In this document: piece after piece, positions 1 to 7,336 of the stretch
Numbering within the stretch: the first letter of the stretch is position 1
How the letters are laid out: each line of letters begins with the position of its first letter
Program-made: the position numbers and the translations under genes
Virus record (IMG/VR): IMGVR_UViG_3300012000_000074
Location: 1 to 33,451 of that record
Direction: 5' to 3' (one strand)
From: a virus
Length of the DNA: 33,451 nucleotides
Notes under the pieces: generated by a model
The model's input: only the letters and a program-made list of their open reading frames with translations
Told to the model about the DNA's origin: nothing
The model's database searches: none

Positions 1-180
1 ACTACAACCACTACTACAACCACTACTACAACCACTACTACAACCACTACTACAACCACTGCTGCTCCAACAACCACTACATCTACTTCAACAACCACTG
101 CTGCTCCAACAACCACTACATCTACTTCAACAACCACTGGTGGACCGGGTACGACCACAACAAGCACTTCAACAACCACT
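1..180 (+). repeat. Tandem repeats coding for a Thr-rich linker
   Basis: Bases 1 to about 60 are a 12-base unit (ACTACAACCACT) in tandem. Bases 61-99 and 100-138 are an identical 39-base unit, and 139-180 is a related copy. The part GGTACGACCACAACAAGCAC at 148-167 recurs at 581-600 in the second linker of the same gene. All copies are in frame and encode Thr-rich linkers. Confidence 0.9.
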
Positions 181-1017
181 ACAACCAGTGGACCCTTGAC
201 CATAACGTTGACGGGTTATACAGCTGGTGCCGGATTTATAAATGAGACTGGTTTCAAGACCGGGTCTTGCACGGTGTCTGTGACCAATCCCGGTTCGGCA
301 AAAAATATATATTGGAAACTAATGCCTGACTCGTCGGGATTACCGAGTATCAAACCAGCACAAATTCCTGATGATTTTAATATCTATTCGGGAGACTTTT
401 CCATTGGTGCTGGTCTTTCGTCTTCATTCCTACTGACCATTGAGGCCAAAGAAGATTTTGTTCCAGATTCAGCTTATATGGAAAAAACAATGATAGGATT
501 TTGGGTAAATGATCCTAGCACATCGGGCGCTCCTTATACAACAGTACAAGGATTTATTGTTGAGGATACCAGCTTTACCGGTACGACCACAACAAGCACT
601 TCAACCACGACCACTGCTGCACCAGTATCAAATCCCATTGTGGCATTTGAAAATAGGCCAGTTACCGGCGGAGATGGCAGCTTTAAACACTACTTCACAG
701 TCAAAAATTACTGTACTAATGTCGTAGTTGAGCTATGGGTAGGAGCTATTTTCCCATCTGCCAATCCGGGATCTGCCACAGAGGTATACCGGGGCGTGCC
801 CACTGGAGATGATTTCAATATAACTAGTCCACTTCTTCCTGCCGATCAAAGAAGAGGTGATTTTACCGCAGCAGTGAGCAGTCAAGAAGCAGGAACAATG
901 TCCGGAACTCCCTTTGCTGTAAAAATCTGGGCCTATGTGGGTGCCAGTGTATTCACTAGCACCTACGGATTCACCGGCGGTACAGGTAGCGGTGATGGCG
1001 GTGGCGACAGTTCATAA
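1..1017 (+). CDS. Thr-rich multi-domain phage surface protein (3' part)
   Basis: The reading frame is open from base 1, so the start lies outside the window. The first 60 codons are almost pure Thr with Ser, Ala, Pro and Gly. Then comes a domain of about 130 residues, a second short Thr/Ser linker (about bases 580-625), another domain of about 125 residues, and a Gly/Ser/Asp tail. Both domains look all-beta and share a DDFNI-type stretch followed by GDF, so they may be repeats of one Ig-like unit. Mucin-like linkers between beta domains are typical of phage fibres, head decorations and other host-contact proteins. The exact role is inferred. The frame was confirmed by continuity with the downstream domain. 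Confidence 0.75.
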   Translation, partial: TTTTTTTTTTTTTTTTTTTTAAPTTTTSTSTTTAAPTTTTSTSTTTGGPGTTTTSTSTTTTTSGPLTITLTGYTAGAGFINETGFKTGSCTVSVTNPGSAKNIYWKLMPDSSGLPSIKPAQIPDDFNIYSGDFSIGAGLSSSFLLTIEAKEDFVPDSAYMEKTMIGFWVNDPSTSGAPYTTVQGFIVEDTSFTGTTTTSTSTTTTAAPVSNPIVAFENRPVTGGDGSFKHYFTVKNYCTNVVVELWVGAIFPSANPGSATEVYRGVPTGDDFNITSPLLPADQRRGDFTAAVSSQEAGTMSGTPFAVKIWAYVGASVFTSTYGFTGGTGSGDGGGDSS

Positions 1018-1018
1018 T

Positions 1019-1474
1019 ATGTGGAACCTCAGACCCGAAGAACGACTCAGAGAATGGCGTAATTTTCGAAAAAATATCAGTGCTGTTGATCTAGAAACCG
1101 CCCTCAAACAAACAGTGCATTTATGGAGCTACGCTCCTTATGTGACACATTATTTGGCGCCCGACTTAGTCGACGAATGGCCAGAACCCTGGACTTTGGT
1201 GCATGAGAATTATTACTGTGATATTGCAAAAGCTCTTGGAATGCTGTATACTATGTACTTGAGCGACCATTGGAATCGAACCATTGATAATTTAGAAATA
1301 AGAATATATAAAGATACTGTAAATCATGATGTGCTTAATACTGTCTGGGTTAATCGAGGAAAATATGTACTTAATTTCAGCTTTGATAATATTGTAAATA
1401 AAAATCTTATTGACGAAAAGATGATTATCAAATACAAATATACTGTCAAAGATCTTAAGCTCGAACTAAAATAA
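1019..1474 (+). CDS. Conserved-looking phage hypothetical protein
   Basis: A 151-residue protein beginning MWNLRPEERLREW, starting two bases after the previous stop. An upstream in-frame start at 935 exists but lies inside the Thr-rich gene, so 1019 is preferred. The first half is rich in Trp, Arg and Glu and looks helical. The C-terminal third is rich in Asn, Ile and Lys and looks like beta strands (LEIRIYKDTVN, YVLNFSFDNI). No catalytic motif or membrane segment is visible. It sits directly in front of nrdA with a 13-base gap and is probably co-transcribed. I do not recognise the family. Confidence 0.7.
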   Translation: MWNLRPEERLREWRNFRKNISAVDLETALKQTVHLWSYAPYVTHYLAPDLVDEWPEPWTLVHENYYCDIAKALGMLYTMYLSDHWNRTIDNLEIRIYKDTVNHDVLNTVWVNRGKYVLNFSFDNIVNKNLIDEKMIIKYKYTVKDLKLELK

Positions 1475-1487
1475 ATTAAGGAATCAA

Positions 1488-3827
1488 ATGACTCAGATAC
1501 ATGTAATTAAAAGAAATAGCGAGCGTGTGGGCTTAGATATATCAAAAATACAAAGACAGGTACTGCATGCCTGTAGAGGTATTGATGGCGTTAGTCCGAG
1601 TATGATCGAAATTAAAGCCCAATTGGAATTTCATGACGGCATGACCACTAGCACAATTGATGCATTATTATTACAGGCCATGGTTGGTTTAATAGATGAA
1701 ACTGAAAACCCAGAAATTAACAATGTTAATTATCAATATGTGGCAGGACGTCAGCGGCTGAGTATGTTAAGAAAAGAAGTTTATGGGTGTTACGATCCTC
1801 CTAAACTTTACGACATCGTAAAGAAGAATGTAGATGCCGGAATGTATACCCCGGAACTGCTAGAGTGGTATACCCAAGATGAATGGAATATCATTGACCT
1901 GTTTATTGACCATCAAAAAGATGAAAACTACAGTTATGCTGCCATTGCTCAGCTCTGTGAAAAATATCTAGTACAGAATCGTGCTACAGGGCAAGTATAC
2001 GAAACTCCGCAGGTTCGATATGCTGTGGCTGCTGCCACAGCCTTTCACAATGAACCCAAGGATCAAAGGCTTAAATTAGTAAAGGAATATTATGAGTGCG
2101 CTTCAGATGGGCATTTCACTCTTGCCACTCCTGTGCTCGCTGGTTTGGGGACTACAACTAAACAATTCAGTTCTTGTGTTCTTATCAGCAGCGATGATAC
2201 TCTTGATAGTATATTTGCAGCTGGCGAAATGATGGCCAAATATGCGTCAAAACGAGCCGGAATTGGCTTGGAAATTGGCCGTATTCGACCCTTAGGTGCA
2301 CCAATTCGCAACGGTGAGATCAAACATACGGGTCTAGTACCTTTTATGAAGAAATGGTTCTCAGATCTACGCAGTTGCAGTCAAGGTGGTATTCGTAATG
2401 CTAGTTGTACAGTGACTTTTCCTATCTGGCACGCACAGTTCGAAGACCTTATTGTACTAAAAAATAATCAAGGCACCGAAGAAACTCGTGTTAGGCAAAT
2501 GGATTATAGCGTAGTAGTTTCGGCTATGTTCTGGCGCAGGTTTAAGAACGGTGAAAACATTACCTTATTTGACCCACACGAAGTGCCCGACCTATACGAA
2601 GCATTTTATAGGGACACAGCAGAGTTTGAACGACTATATGTAAAGTATGAGCAAGATAAGACGAAAAAGAAAAAAGTATTACCAGCGGATGAGATATTCA
2701 AAAATGGTATTCTTAAAGAACGAACTGACACAGGTCGAATTTATCTGGTCAACATCGACAATGTCATCGCGCAGGGTCCCTTTGATACCAGACTGGATCC
2801 AATCTACCAATCCAATCTTTGCCAAGAGATTCTACTTCCGACACGCCCTTTCCAAAGAATTGAGGATGCTGAGGGACGAATCGCTCTGTGCACTCTTGGC
2901 AGCATAAACTGGGGCAGTTTCCGTAATCCGCAAGAAATGCGTAAGTGCTGTAGAATTTTAGTACGCAGTCTCAGCAACTTGCTAAACTATCAAGACTTCC
3001 TGAGTATACAAAGTCGTTTGGCCAACCAAGACTTTGAACCACTCGGGGTTGGCATCACTAATCTTGCCTATTGGCACGCCCGCAAGGGACTCAAATACGG
3101 CGAACCAACGGCATTGGCAGAAGTCCGGCGTTGGATGGAACATCAGGCCTATTATCTAACCGAAATGAGTGTGGAATTGGCCGAGCAGCGCGGTGCTTGC
3201 AGTAAGTCGGCACAGACCTACTATGGCCGAGGAATATTCCCTTGGGAACGTCGAGCCCAGGCAGTCAATGAGCTGGCAGATTTCACGCCCAGTCTTGACT
3301 GGGAACCATTACGTGCTAGATTACTGAAATCAGGCATACGCAATGCCGCCCTAATGGCTGTGGCACCTGTAGAGTCTAGTTCGGTAGTATTGAATTCAAC
3401 TAACGGCATCGAAATGCCCATGGAGTTAATATCAGTTAAAGAATCAAAAGCAGGGTCTTTCGTTCAGGTCGTGCCCGAATATCGTAGACTAAAAAATCGT
3501 TATCAGCTTATGTGGGAACAGCGGGATTGTGTCGAATATCTCAAAACAGCAGCAGTAATTGCAGCCTATGTTGATCAAAGTATAAGTACAAATACATTTT
3601 ATAATCCAGCTTACTTTAAAGACAATAAAATTCCTGCTACGCTTATAGCTAAGAATTTGATTCTAGCTTATAAATGGGGTATCAAAACCATATACTACAG
3701 TTTAATAAATAAAATCGGTGCTAAATCTGGCACAGGAGATGCCAGTATCAACAATCCGGTTACATTCAACTTATCAACTTCTCTAATAGATCTAGAGCAA
3801 GAAAATTGCGAGGCATGTAAATTATGA
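1488..3827 (+). CDS. nrdA: Class Ia ribonucleoside-diphosphate reductase, large subunit
   Basis: Converts ribonucleoside diphosphates to deoxyribonucleotides together with NrdB. It is 779 residues long, close to the bacterial and T4 enzymes. An ATP-cone-like N-terminus (about residues 1-95) precedes the ten-stranded barrel. Expected catalytic residues are visible: Cys230 (in SSCVLI) and Cys468 (in ALCTLG) as the redox pair, the finger-loop motif NLCQEI with Asn443, Cys445 (thiyl radical site) and Glu447, and the radical-relay Tyr736-Tyr737. The tail ends NCEACKL, with Cys774 and Cys777 as the shuttle pair that accepts electrons from the glutaredoxin. The gene overlaps the next one by four bases (ATGA), consistent with one operon running to nrdB and grx. 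Confidence 0.97.
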   Translation: MTQIHVIKRNSERVGLDISKIQRQVLHACRGIDGVSPSMIEIKAQLEFHDGMTTSTIDALLLQAMVGLIDETENPEINNVNYQYVAGRQRLSMLRKEVYGCYDPPKLYDIVKKNVDAGMYTPELLEWYTQDEWNIIDLFIDHQKDENYSYAAIAQLCEKYLVQNRATGQVYETPQVRYAVAAATAFHNEPKDQRLKLVKEYYECASDGHFTLATPVLAGLGTTTKQFSSCVLISSDDTLDSIFAAGEMMAKYASKRAGIGLEIGRIRPLGAPIRNGEIKHTGLVPFMKKWFSDLRSCSQGGIRNASCTVTFPIWHAQFEDLIVLKNNQGTEETRVRQMDYSVVVSAMFWRRFKNGENITLFDPHEVPDLYEAFYRDTAEFERLYVKYEQDKTKKKKVLPADEIFKNGILKERTDTGRIYLVNIDNVIAQGPFDTRLDPIYQSNLCQEILLPTRPFQRIEDAEGRIALCTLGSINWGSFRNPQEMRKCCRILVRSLSNLLNYQDFLSIQSRLANQDFEPLGVGITNLAYWHARKGLKYGEPTALAEVRRWMEHQAYYLTEMSVELAEQRGACSKSAQTYYGRGIFPWERRAQAVNELADFTPSLDWEPLRARLLKSGIRNAALMAVAPVESSSVVLNSTNGIEMPMELISVKESKAGSFVQVVPEYRRLKNRYQLMWEQRDCVEYLKTAAVIAAYVDQSISTNTFYNPAYFKDNKIPATLIAKNLILAYKWGIKTIYYSLINKIGAKSGTGDASINNPVTFNLSTSLIDLEQENCEACKL

Positions 3828-4006
3828 TAGAAAATCAATTAACTAATAGAGAAAAGATTATCGGTCTTTTATACAGTTACGGAATAACCAAAATTCCCGA
3901 AATAGAAAAAGAAGCAGAAGGATTTTTACTAACAGCACTGCAAAAAGAAAAAGCCACCGTTTATGTTGACAATGACGGCGGTATAAATGTAGAGTATGAC
4001 GAATAA
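3824..4006 (+). CDS. Small protein between nrdA and nrdB
   Basis: A 60-residue, charged protein (MIENQLTNREKIIGLLYSYG...). The N-terminal half looks like two helices and the last 15 residues like a beta hairpin (ATVYVDNDGGINVEYD). It overlaps the nrdA stop by four bases and its stop shares one base with the nrdB start, so it is translationally coupled to both subunits. I do not recognise a family. Its position invites a role linked to the reductase, but this is inference from position only. Confidence 0.7.
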   Translation: MIENQLTNREKIIGLLYSYGITKIPEIEKEAEGFLLTALQKEKATVYVDNDGGINVEYDE

Positions 4007-5109
4007 TGAGCCAGAAACAATATAATCTAAGACAAGAGACAAATTATCTGCAACGTTTTATGTTTTTGGACCCCTGTGGTCCAGTTACCGTTCAACGATT
4101 TGAAGAAGTCAAATATCCGCGCATTCAAAAGTTCGAGGAAACTGCTCGCGGCTTTTTTTGGGTTCCAGAAGAAATTACATTGACCAAAGACAAGATTGAT
4201 TTTAAAGAAGCCACAGAAGCAGTCCGGCACATCTTTACCAGTAATTTGTTACGTCAAACTGCATTAGATAGTATACAGGGTCGTGCACCGGCACAGATAT
4301 TCACACCTGTGATCAGCGTTCCTGAACTAGAAGCCTTGGTCAACAACTGGAGTTTTTTCGAAACCAATATACACAGTAAAAGTTATAGTCACATAATACG
4401 CAATGTCTACGGAATACCCAAGGAAGAATTTAATAAAATTCATAATACCCAAGAAATCATAGATATGGCCAGCAGCATAGGCCGATATTATGATAGATTA
4501 CACGAAGTTAATTGTCTTAAAGAACTGGGCAAACCTGATGTCAATGAAGAAATACATATAAGGGCCATATGGATGGCTCTAAATGCCAGCTATGCACTGG
4601 AAGCCTTACGCTTTATGGTTAGTTTTGCCACAAGCCTGGCCATGGTGGAAAATCGTATTTTTATCGGCAACGGCAATATTATCAGTCTTATTCTGCAAGA
4701 CGAACTGTTACATGCAGAATGGACAGCTTGGATTATCAACCAAGTCATCAAAGAAGACTCTAGATTTGCTCGAGCACGACAAGAATGCGAGCAGGAAGTC
4801 TATGCCATGTACATGGATGTCATACGCGAAGAAAAAATCTGGGCTGATTATTTGTTTAGGAAAGGTGTGGTAATTGGGCTAAACAGTCAAATCTTGAAAG
4901 ATTTTGTTGACTACACTGCCTTTGTTAGGCTAAAAGAAATAGGTATAAAATATTTAGAAGAGCATCCAAGGTCATCCCCTATTCCTTGGTTTAACAAACA
5001 CGTTAACATAAATAAAAAACAAACGGCCTTGCAGGAATCTGAAAGCACAAATTATATAATAGGTGTAATGTCAGAGACTGTAGATCGTGTCGAACTGCCC
5101 GACATTTAA
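4006..5109 (+). CDS. nrdB: Class Ia ribonucleotide reductase, small (radical) subunit
   Basis: Houses the di-iron/tyrosyl-radical cofactor that activates NrdA. It is 367 residues, matching the E. coli and T4 proteins in length and in its C-terminal PIPWFN and NYIIG motifs. Iron ligands can be assigned by alignment from memory: Asp88 (LDSIQGR), Glu119, His123, Glu215, Glu233 and His236 (DELLH), with the radical tyrosine at Tyr127 (SKSYSHI). The metal motif reads E-T-N-I-H, one residue longer than the E-T-I-H of E. coli. The acidic C-terminal tail should bind NrdA. One-base overlap with the preceding small gene. Confidence 0.97.
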   Translation: MSQKQYNLRQETNYLQRFMFLDPCGPVTVQRFEEVKYPRIQKFEETARGFFWVPEEITLTKDKIDFKEATEAVRHIFTSNLLRQTALDSIQGRAPAQIFTPVISVPELEALVNNWSFFETNIHSKSYSHIIRNVYGIPKEEFNKIHNTQEIIDMASSIGRYYDRLHEVNCLKELGKPDVNEEIHIRAIWMALNASYALEALRFMVSFATSLAMVENRIFIGNGNIISLILQDELLHAEWTAWIINQVIKEDSRFARARQECEQEVYAMYMDVIREEKIWADYLFRKGVVIGLNSQILKDFVDYTAFVRLKEIGIKYLEEHPRSSPIPWFNKHVNINKKQTALQESESTNYIIGVMSETVDRVELPDI

Positions 5110-5118
5110 GGAGAAATT

Positions 5119-5328
5119 ATGGCAAAGATTGATGAAGAAAGACTTCTTCTTCGTTTTAGTACCATTGTTCGTGACGAAGCGAATGTAGCTAATTACACCA
5201 TGGTCACCGAAACTATAAGAAGCACAGTTGAATCTACTGCACAATCATTAATCAATGATGCAGTGTCCGCATCCGGACTTAGCGTACAGGTGCTGGTAGA
5301 AGCTTCAATTACCGCTGGTAATGTATAA
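5119..5328 (+). CDS. Small tandem-family protein, copy 1
   Basis: A 69-residue protein (MAKIDEERLLLRFSTIVRDE...) with a clear ribosome site (AAGGAG, 5108-5113). It is the first of three adjacent small genes with the same plan: a start of the form EExLLLRF-S-x-[IL]-x-R-D-[EQ], a Ser/Thr-rich middle, and a short beta strand at the end (here VQVLVEASIT). I know no function. The genes lie between nrdB and glutaredoxin in one run. Confidence 0.7.
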   Translation: MAKIDEERLLLRFSTIVRDEANVANYTMVTETIRSTVESTAQSLINDAVSASGLSVQVLVEASITAGNV

Positions 5329-5330
5329 CA

Positions 5331-5519
5331 ATGGCCATAGTCAATGAATTTATGTTGCTAAGGTTAAGTCGTCTGGCACGTGATCAGGACGATGTCAGTG
5401 GAAGTCAAATGACATCTCTGATAAACCTAGAAGAATTTTCCACCCTAATTCAAAACTACACAAATTTCGAACTACTTCCAGAATCTGAAATTAGTATAGA
5501 AATCACAGCCTTGCCCTAG
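5331..5519 (+). CDS. Small tandem-family protein, copy 2
   Basis: A 62-residue protein (MAIVNEFMLLRLSRLARDQ...). It begins three bases after the stop of copy 1 and shares its N-terminal pattern (LLRLSRLARDQ against LLRFSTIVRDE) and its terminal strand (EISIEITAL). Probably a diverged tandem duplicate. No catalytic residues are evident. Confidence 0.65.
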   Translation: MAIVNEFMLLRLSRLARDQDDVSGSQMTSLINLEEFSTLIQNYTNFELLPESEISIEITALP

Positions 5520-5528
5520 GAAATACAA

Positions 5529-5696
5529 ATGCCTCAAATACACGAAGAAATTGTTTTGGTTAAATTTTGTAAATTAACCAAGAACGAAAGTTCTCCTCCA
5601 ACTCTGGTCACTGGGGATATTTTAGATGCTCTATCGAGCGTGGCCGAAGAACTTGCCAATGATAGTAGTATCGTAGTCGAGGTGGAGAAAGCCTGA
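5529..5696 (+). CDS. Small tandem-family protein, copy 3
   Basis: A 55-residue protein (MPQIHEEIVLVKFCKLTKNE...), ending in a hydrophobic strand (SSIVVEVEKA). It follows copy 2 by nine bases and its stop overlaps the glutaredoxin start (TGATG). The spacing of charged and hydrophobic residues at the N-terminus repeats that of the two preceding genes. It is shorter and more diverged, with one cysteine not seen in the others. Confidence 0.6.
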   Translation: MPQIHEEIVLVKFCKLTKNESSPPTLVTGDILDALSSVAEELANDSSIVVEVEKA

Positions 5697-5938
5697 TGTT
5701 GACTGTTTATAGCAAAGACAATTGCCCATTTTGTGATAAAACCAAATATCTATTAGAACTCAAAGGCATTGCCTATCAAGAAATTTCCATTGATCAAGAT
5801 ACAGCGGCCAAAGAATTTATTATTTCCCAAGGCCACAGAACTGTACCACAAATTTATCTCAATGGTAAATTATTTGTCACAGGCGGATATTCGGGTCTCG
5901 TTAAATTAGAAGAATCGAAGTTTGTTGAATTAAAATAA
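5696..5938 (+). CDS. grx: Glutaredoxin
   Basis: An 80-residue glutaredoxin, the usual single-domain length. The dithiol site CPFC is at residues 10-13. The cis-proline motif TVPQIY and the glutathione-binding GGY/SGL segment follow in the expected order, giving the thioredoxin fold. It should reduce the C-terminal cysteine pair of NrdA, and its position at the end of the nrdA-nrdB run fits this. The start overlaps the stop of the previous gene, indicating coupled translation. Confidence 0.95.
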   Translation: MLTVYSKDNCPFCDKTKYLLELKGIAYQEISIDQDTAAKEFIISQGHRTVPQIYLNGKLFVTGGYSGLVKLEESKFVELK

Positions 5939-5954
5939 TCAAATTGGAGTTATA

Positions 5955-6278
5955 ATGTTAATCGAAAAAGTAAAGTCAAAGTATGATATTGGTACCATAG
6001 TAAATTTTAAATTGATCAGTGGAGACGAAATTGTTGGAGAACTCATTGATCAGACCAATGGGGTATACGAGGTTAAAAAGCCTTGTATTATTGTAACCAG
6101 CAAAGATGGCCTAGGACTAATTCAGGCCATGTTTGGACTGGATCCGTCTCACGAAAATCTATTATATCGTGATGAGCACATTATCACCATGTGTAAAACT
6201 CATGAAAAAATGGTCGAACATTATTTAACAGTAACAACCGACGAACCATTGGAACAAGTACAGCCAGAGGAAGTTTAA
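5955..6278 (+). CDS. Small phage protein with an Sm-like strand pattern
   Basis: A 107-residue protein with ribosome site TTGGAG just upstream. Residues about 15-55 give a run of beta strands with a turn (VNFKLISGDEIVGELI, then YEVKKPCIIVT), reminiscent of the Sm1 half of an Lsm/Hfq-like barrel. A long acidic tail follows (EPLEQVQPEEV). The resemblance to Sm-like proteins is an impression from the strand pattern, not a firm match. It overlaps the PAAR gene start by one base. Confidence 0.6.
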   Translation: MLIEKVKSKYDIGTIVNFKLISGDEIVGELIDQTNGVYEVKKPCIIVTSKDGLGLIQAMFGLDPSHENLLYRDEHIITMCKTHEKMVEHYLTVTTDEPLEQVQPEEV

Positions 6279-7297
6279 TGGCCGGGGCAGGTCGTGCCAA
6301 TCAAGATCTCATTGGTGTCAGCGGCACTGTAAACATTGGTTCTTGTGATGTTTTGGTTAACAACAAAGGCGCTATTCGTAGAGGAGATCTTGTTAAGCCA
6401 CATTTATCCATCAAAGGAAAAAAACATCCTCCTGTCCCGATGGTACAAGGAACCTGTGCGGTTCTAGTTAATCATAGGCCCATAGTGAGAGCCGGTCACT
6501 TAGCTGCCTGCGGTGATAGTTTGGTCTTAGGAAGTTGTAATGTACAAGTTGGGGATCAAAATAGAATACCTGAACTTGATCTCAATCAAAGTACCTTGTT
6601 TATCTACGACAACTCTGCACCATCAGCAGATCAGCCTACGTACACAGATCCAAATGTTGTATCGAATCCCAATGTTTACTACAATCCTGCTTACACTGCG
6701 GAAGGTAGAAACCAAGAAAAACCTAATAAAGCCCCAGACTTTGCTGAGAACTCGGGAGTGCAGGACCAACCAGCAACACAGTGTCAAGGTACAAGTCTTA
6801 CTGTTATACCATTTTTACAAAGATGTTTACAAGAGGCCAAAAATGGACTTTGGCGAGAAACCGGACAAGGTGGTTCTACTAGTAATACAAACATACTGAA
6901 CATTTGGAAAAATTTAGGGTTAAGTTTTTCGTCTGACCAGGTTCCGTGGTGTGCTGGATTTGCTTGCTTCGCCATGAAACAAAGTGGTATGAAATGGATC
7001 AGGGAAGCCGGTGCTCGCAACCTTGTAAATAAGTATGCCCAATATGATGGTTATCCTGTGCCAATTAGTCAAATGCAGCCCGGAGATTTGGTTTTATGGT
7101 CCTCAACTCATGTAAATTTCTGCTATACTGCTAATAATGGTAGATATACTTTTGTAGGAGGAAATCAAAGCCCTACTTCAACTTCAGGTCCCCCGGTGCG
7201 TGATTCTAAAAACGACGGCGATGTCACAGTATCATGGCCGGGTGGCTGGACAATAGATCGTGGCGGAATAGAACGAGTCATTCGTATTAAGTGCTAG
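6278..7297 (+). CDS. PAAR-domain spike tip fused to a CHAP/NlpC-like cell-wall peptidase
   Basis: A 339-residue two-domain protein. Residues 1 to about 100 are a PAAR domain (GVSGTVNIGSCDVLVNN, then AGHLAACGDSLVLGS with regular Cys/His spacing), the cone that caps phage and type VI spikes. A Pro/Asn-rich linker follows (about 105-165). Residues about 170-339 are a cysteine peptidase of the CHAP/NlpC type (TIGR02594-like): PWCAGF with Cys225, THVNF with His278, and GGNQ with Asn296 as probable triad. It probably forms the tip of the tail tube and cuts peptidoglycan during DNA entry. In T4 these functions are separate proteins (gp5 and gp5.4). Confidence 0.88.
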   Translation: MAGAGRANQDLIGVSGTVNIGSCDVLVNNKGAIRRGDLVKPHLSIKGKKHPPVPMVQGTCAVLVNHRPIVRAGHLAACGDSLVLGSCNVQVGDQNRIPELDLNQSTLFIYDNSAPSADQPTYTDPNVVSNPNVYYNPAYTAEGRNQEKPNKAPDFAENSGVQDQPATQCQGTSLTVIPFLQRCLQEAKNGLWRETGQGGSTSNTNILNIWKNLGLSFSSDQVPWCAGFACFAMKQSGMKWIREAGARNLVNKYAQYDGYPVPISQMQPGDLVLWSSTHVNFCYTANNGRYTFVGGNQSPTSTSGPPVRDSKNDGDVTVSWPGGWTIDRGGIERVIRIKC

Positions 7298-7323
7298 CGC
7301 ACAATAACTACCAATAAATTTAA

Positions 7324-7336
7324 CTAAATACCAGTA
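7324..7336 (+). promoter_or_regulatory. Possible T4-like late promoter box at a start codon
   Basis: CTAAATACC lies immediately upstream of the ATG at 7336. By T4 late-promoter geometry (TATAAATA centred near -10), TAAATA at 7325-7330 would place transcription start on the A of the ATG. Only six of eight consensus bases are present. Confidence 0.35.

Noticed and set aside
1-138. Short direct repeats that might suggest a CRISPR array
   Set aside because: Units are contiguous without spacers and are in frame with a Thr-rich coding sequence.
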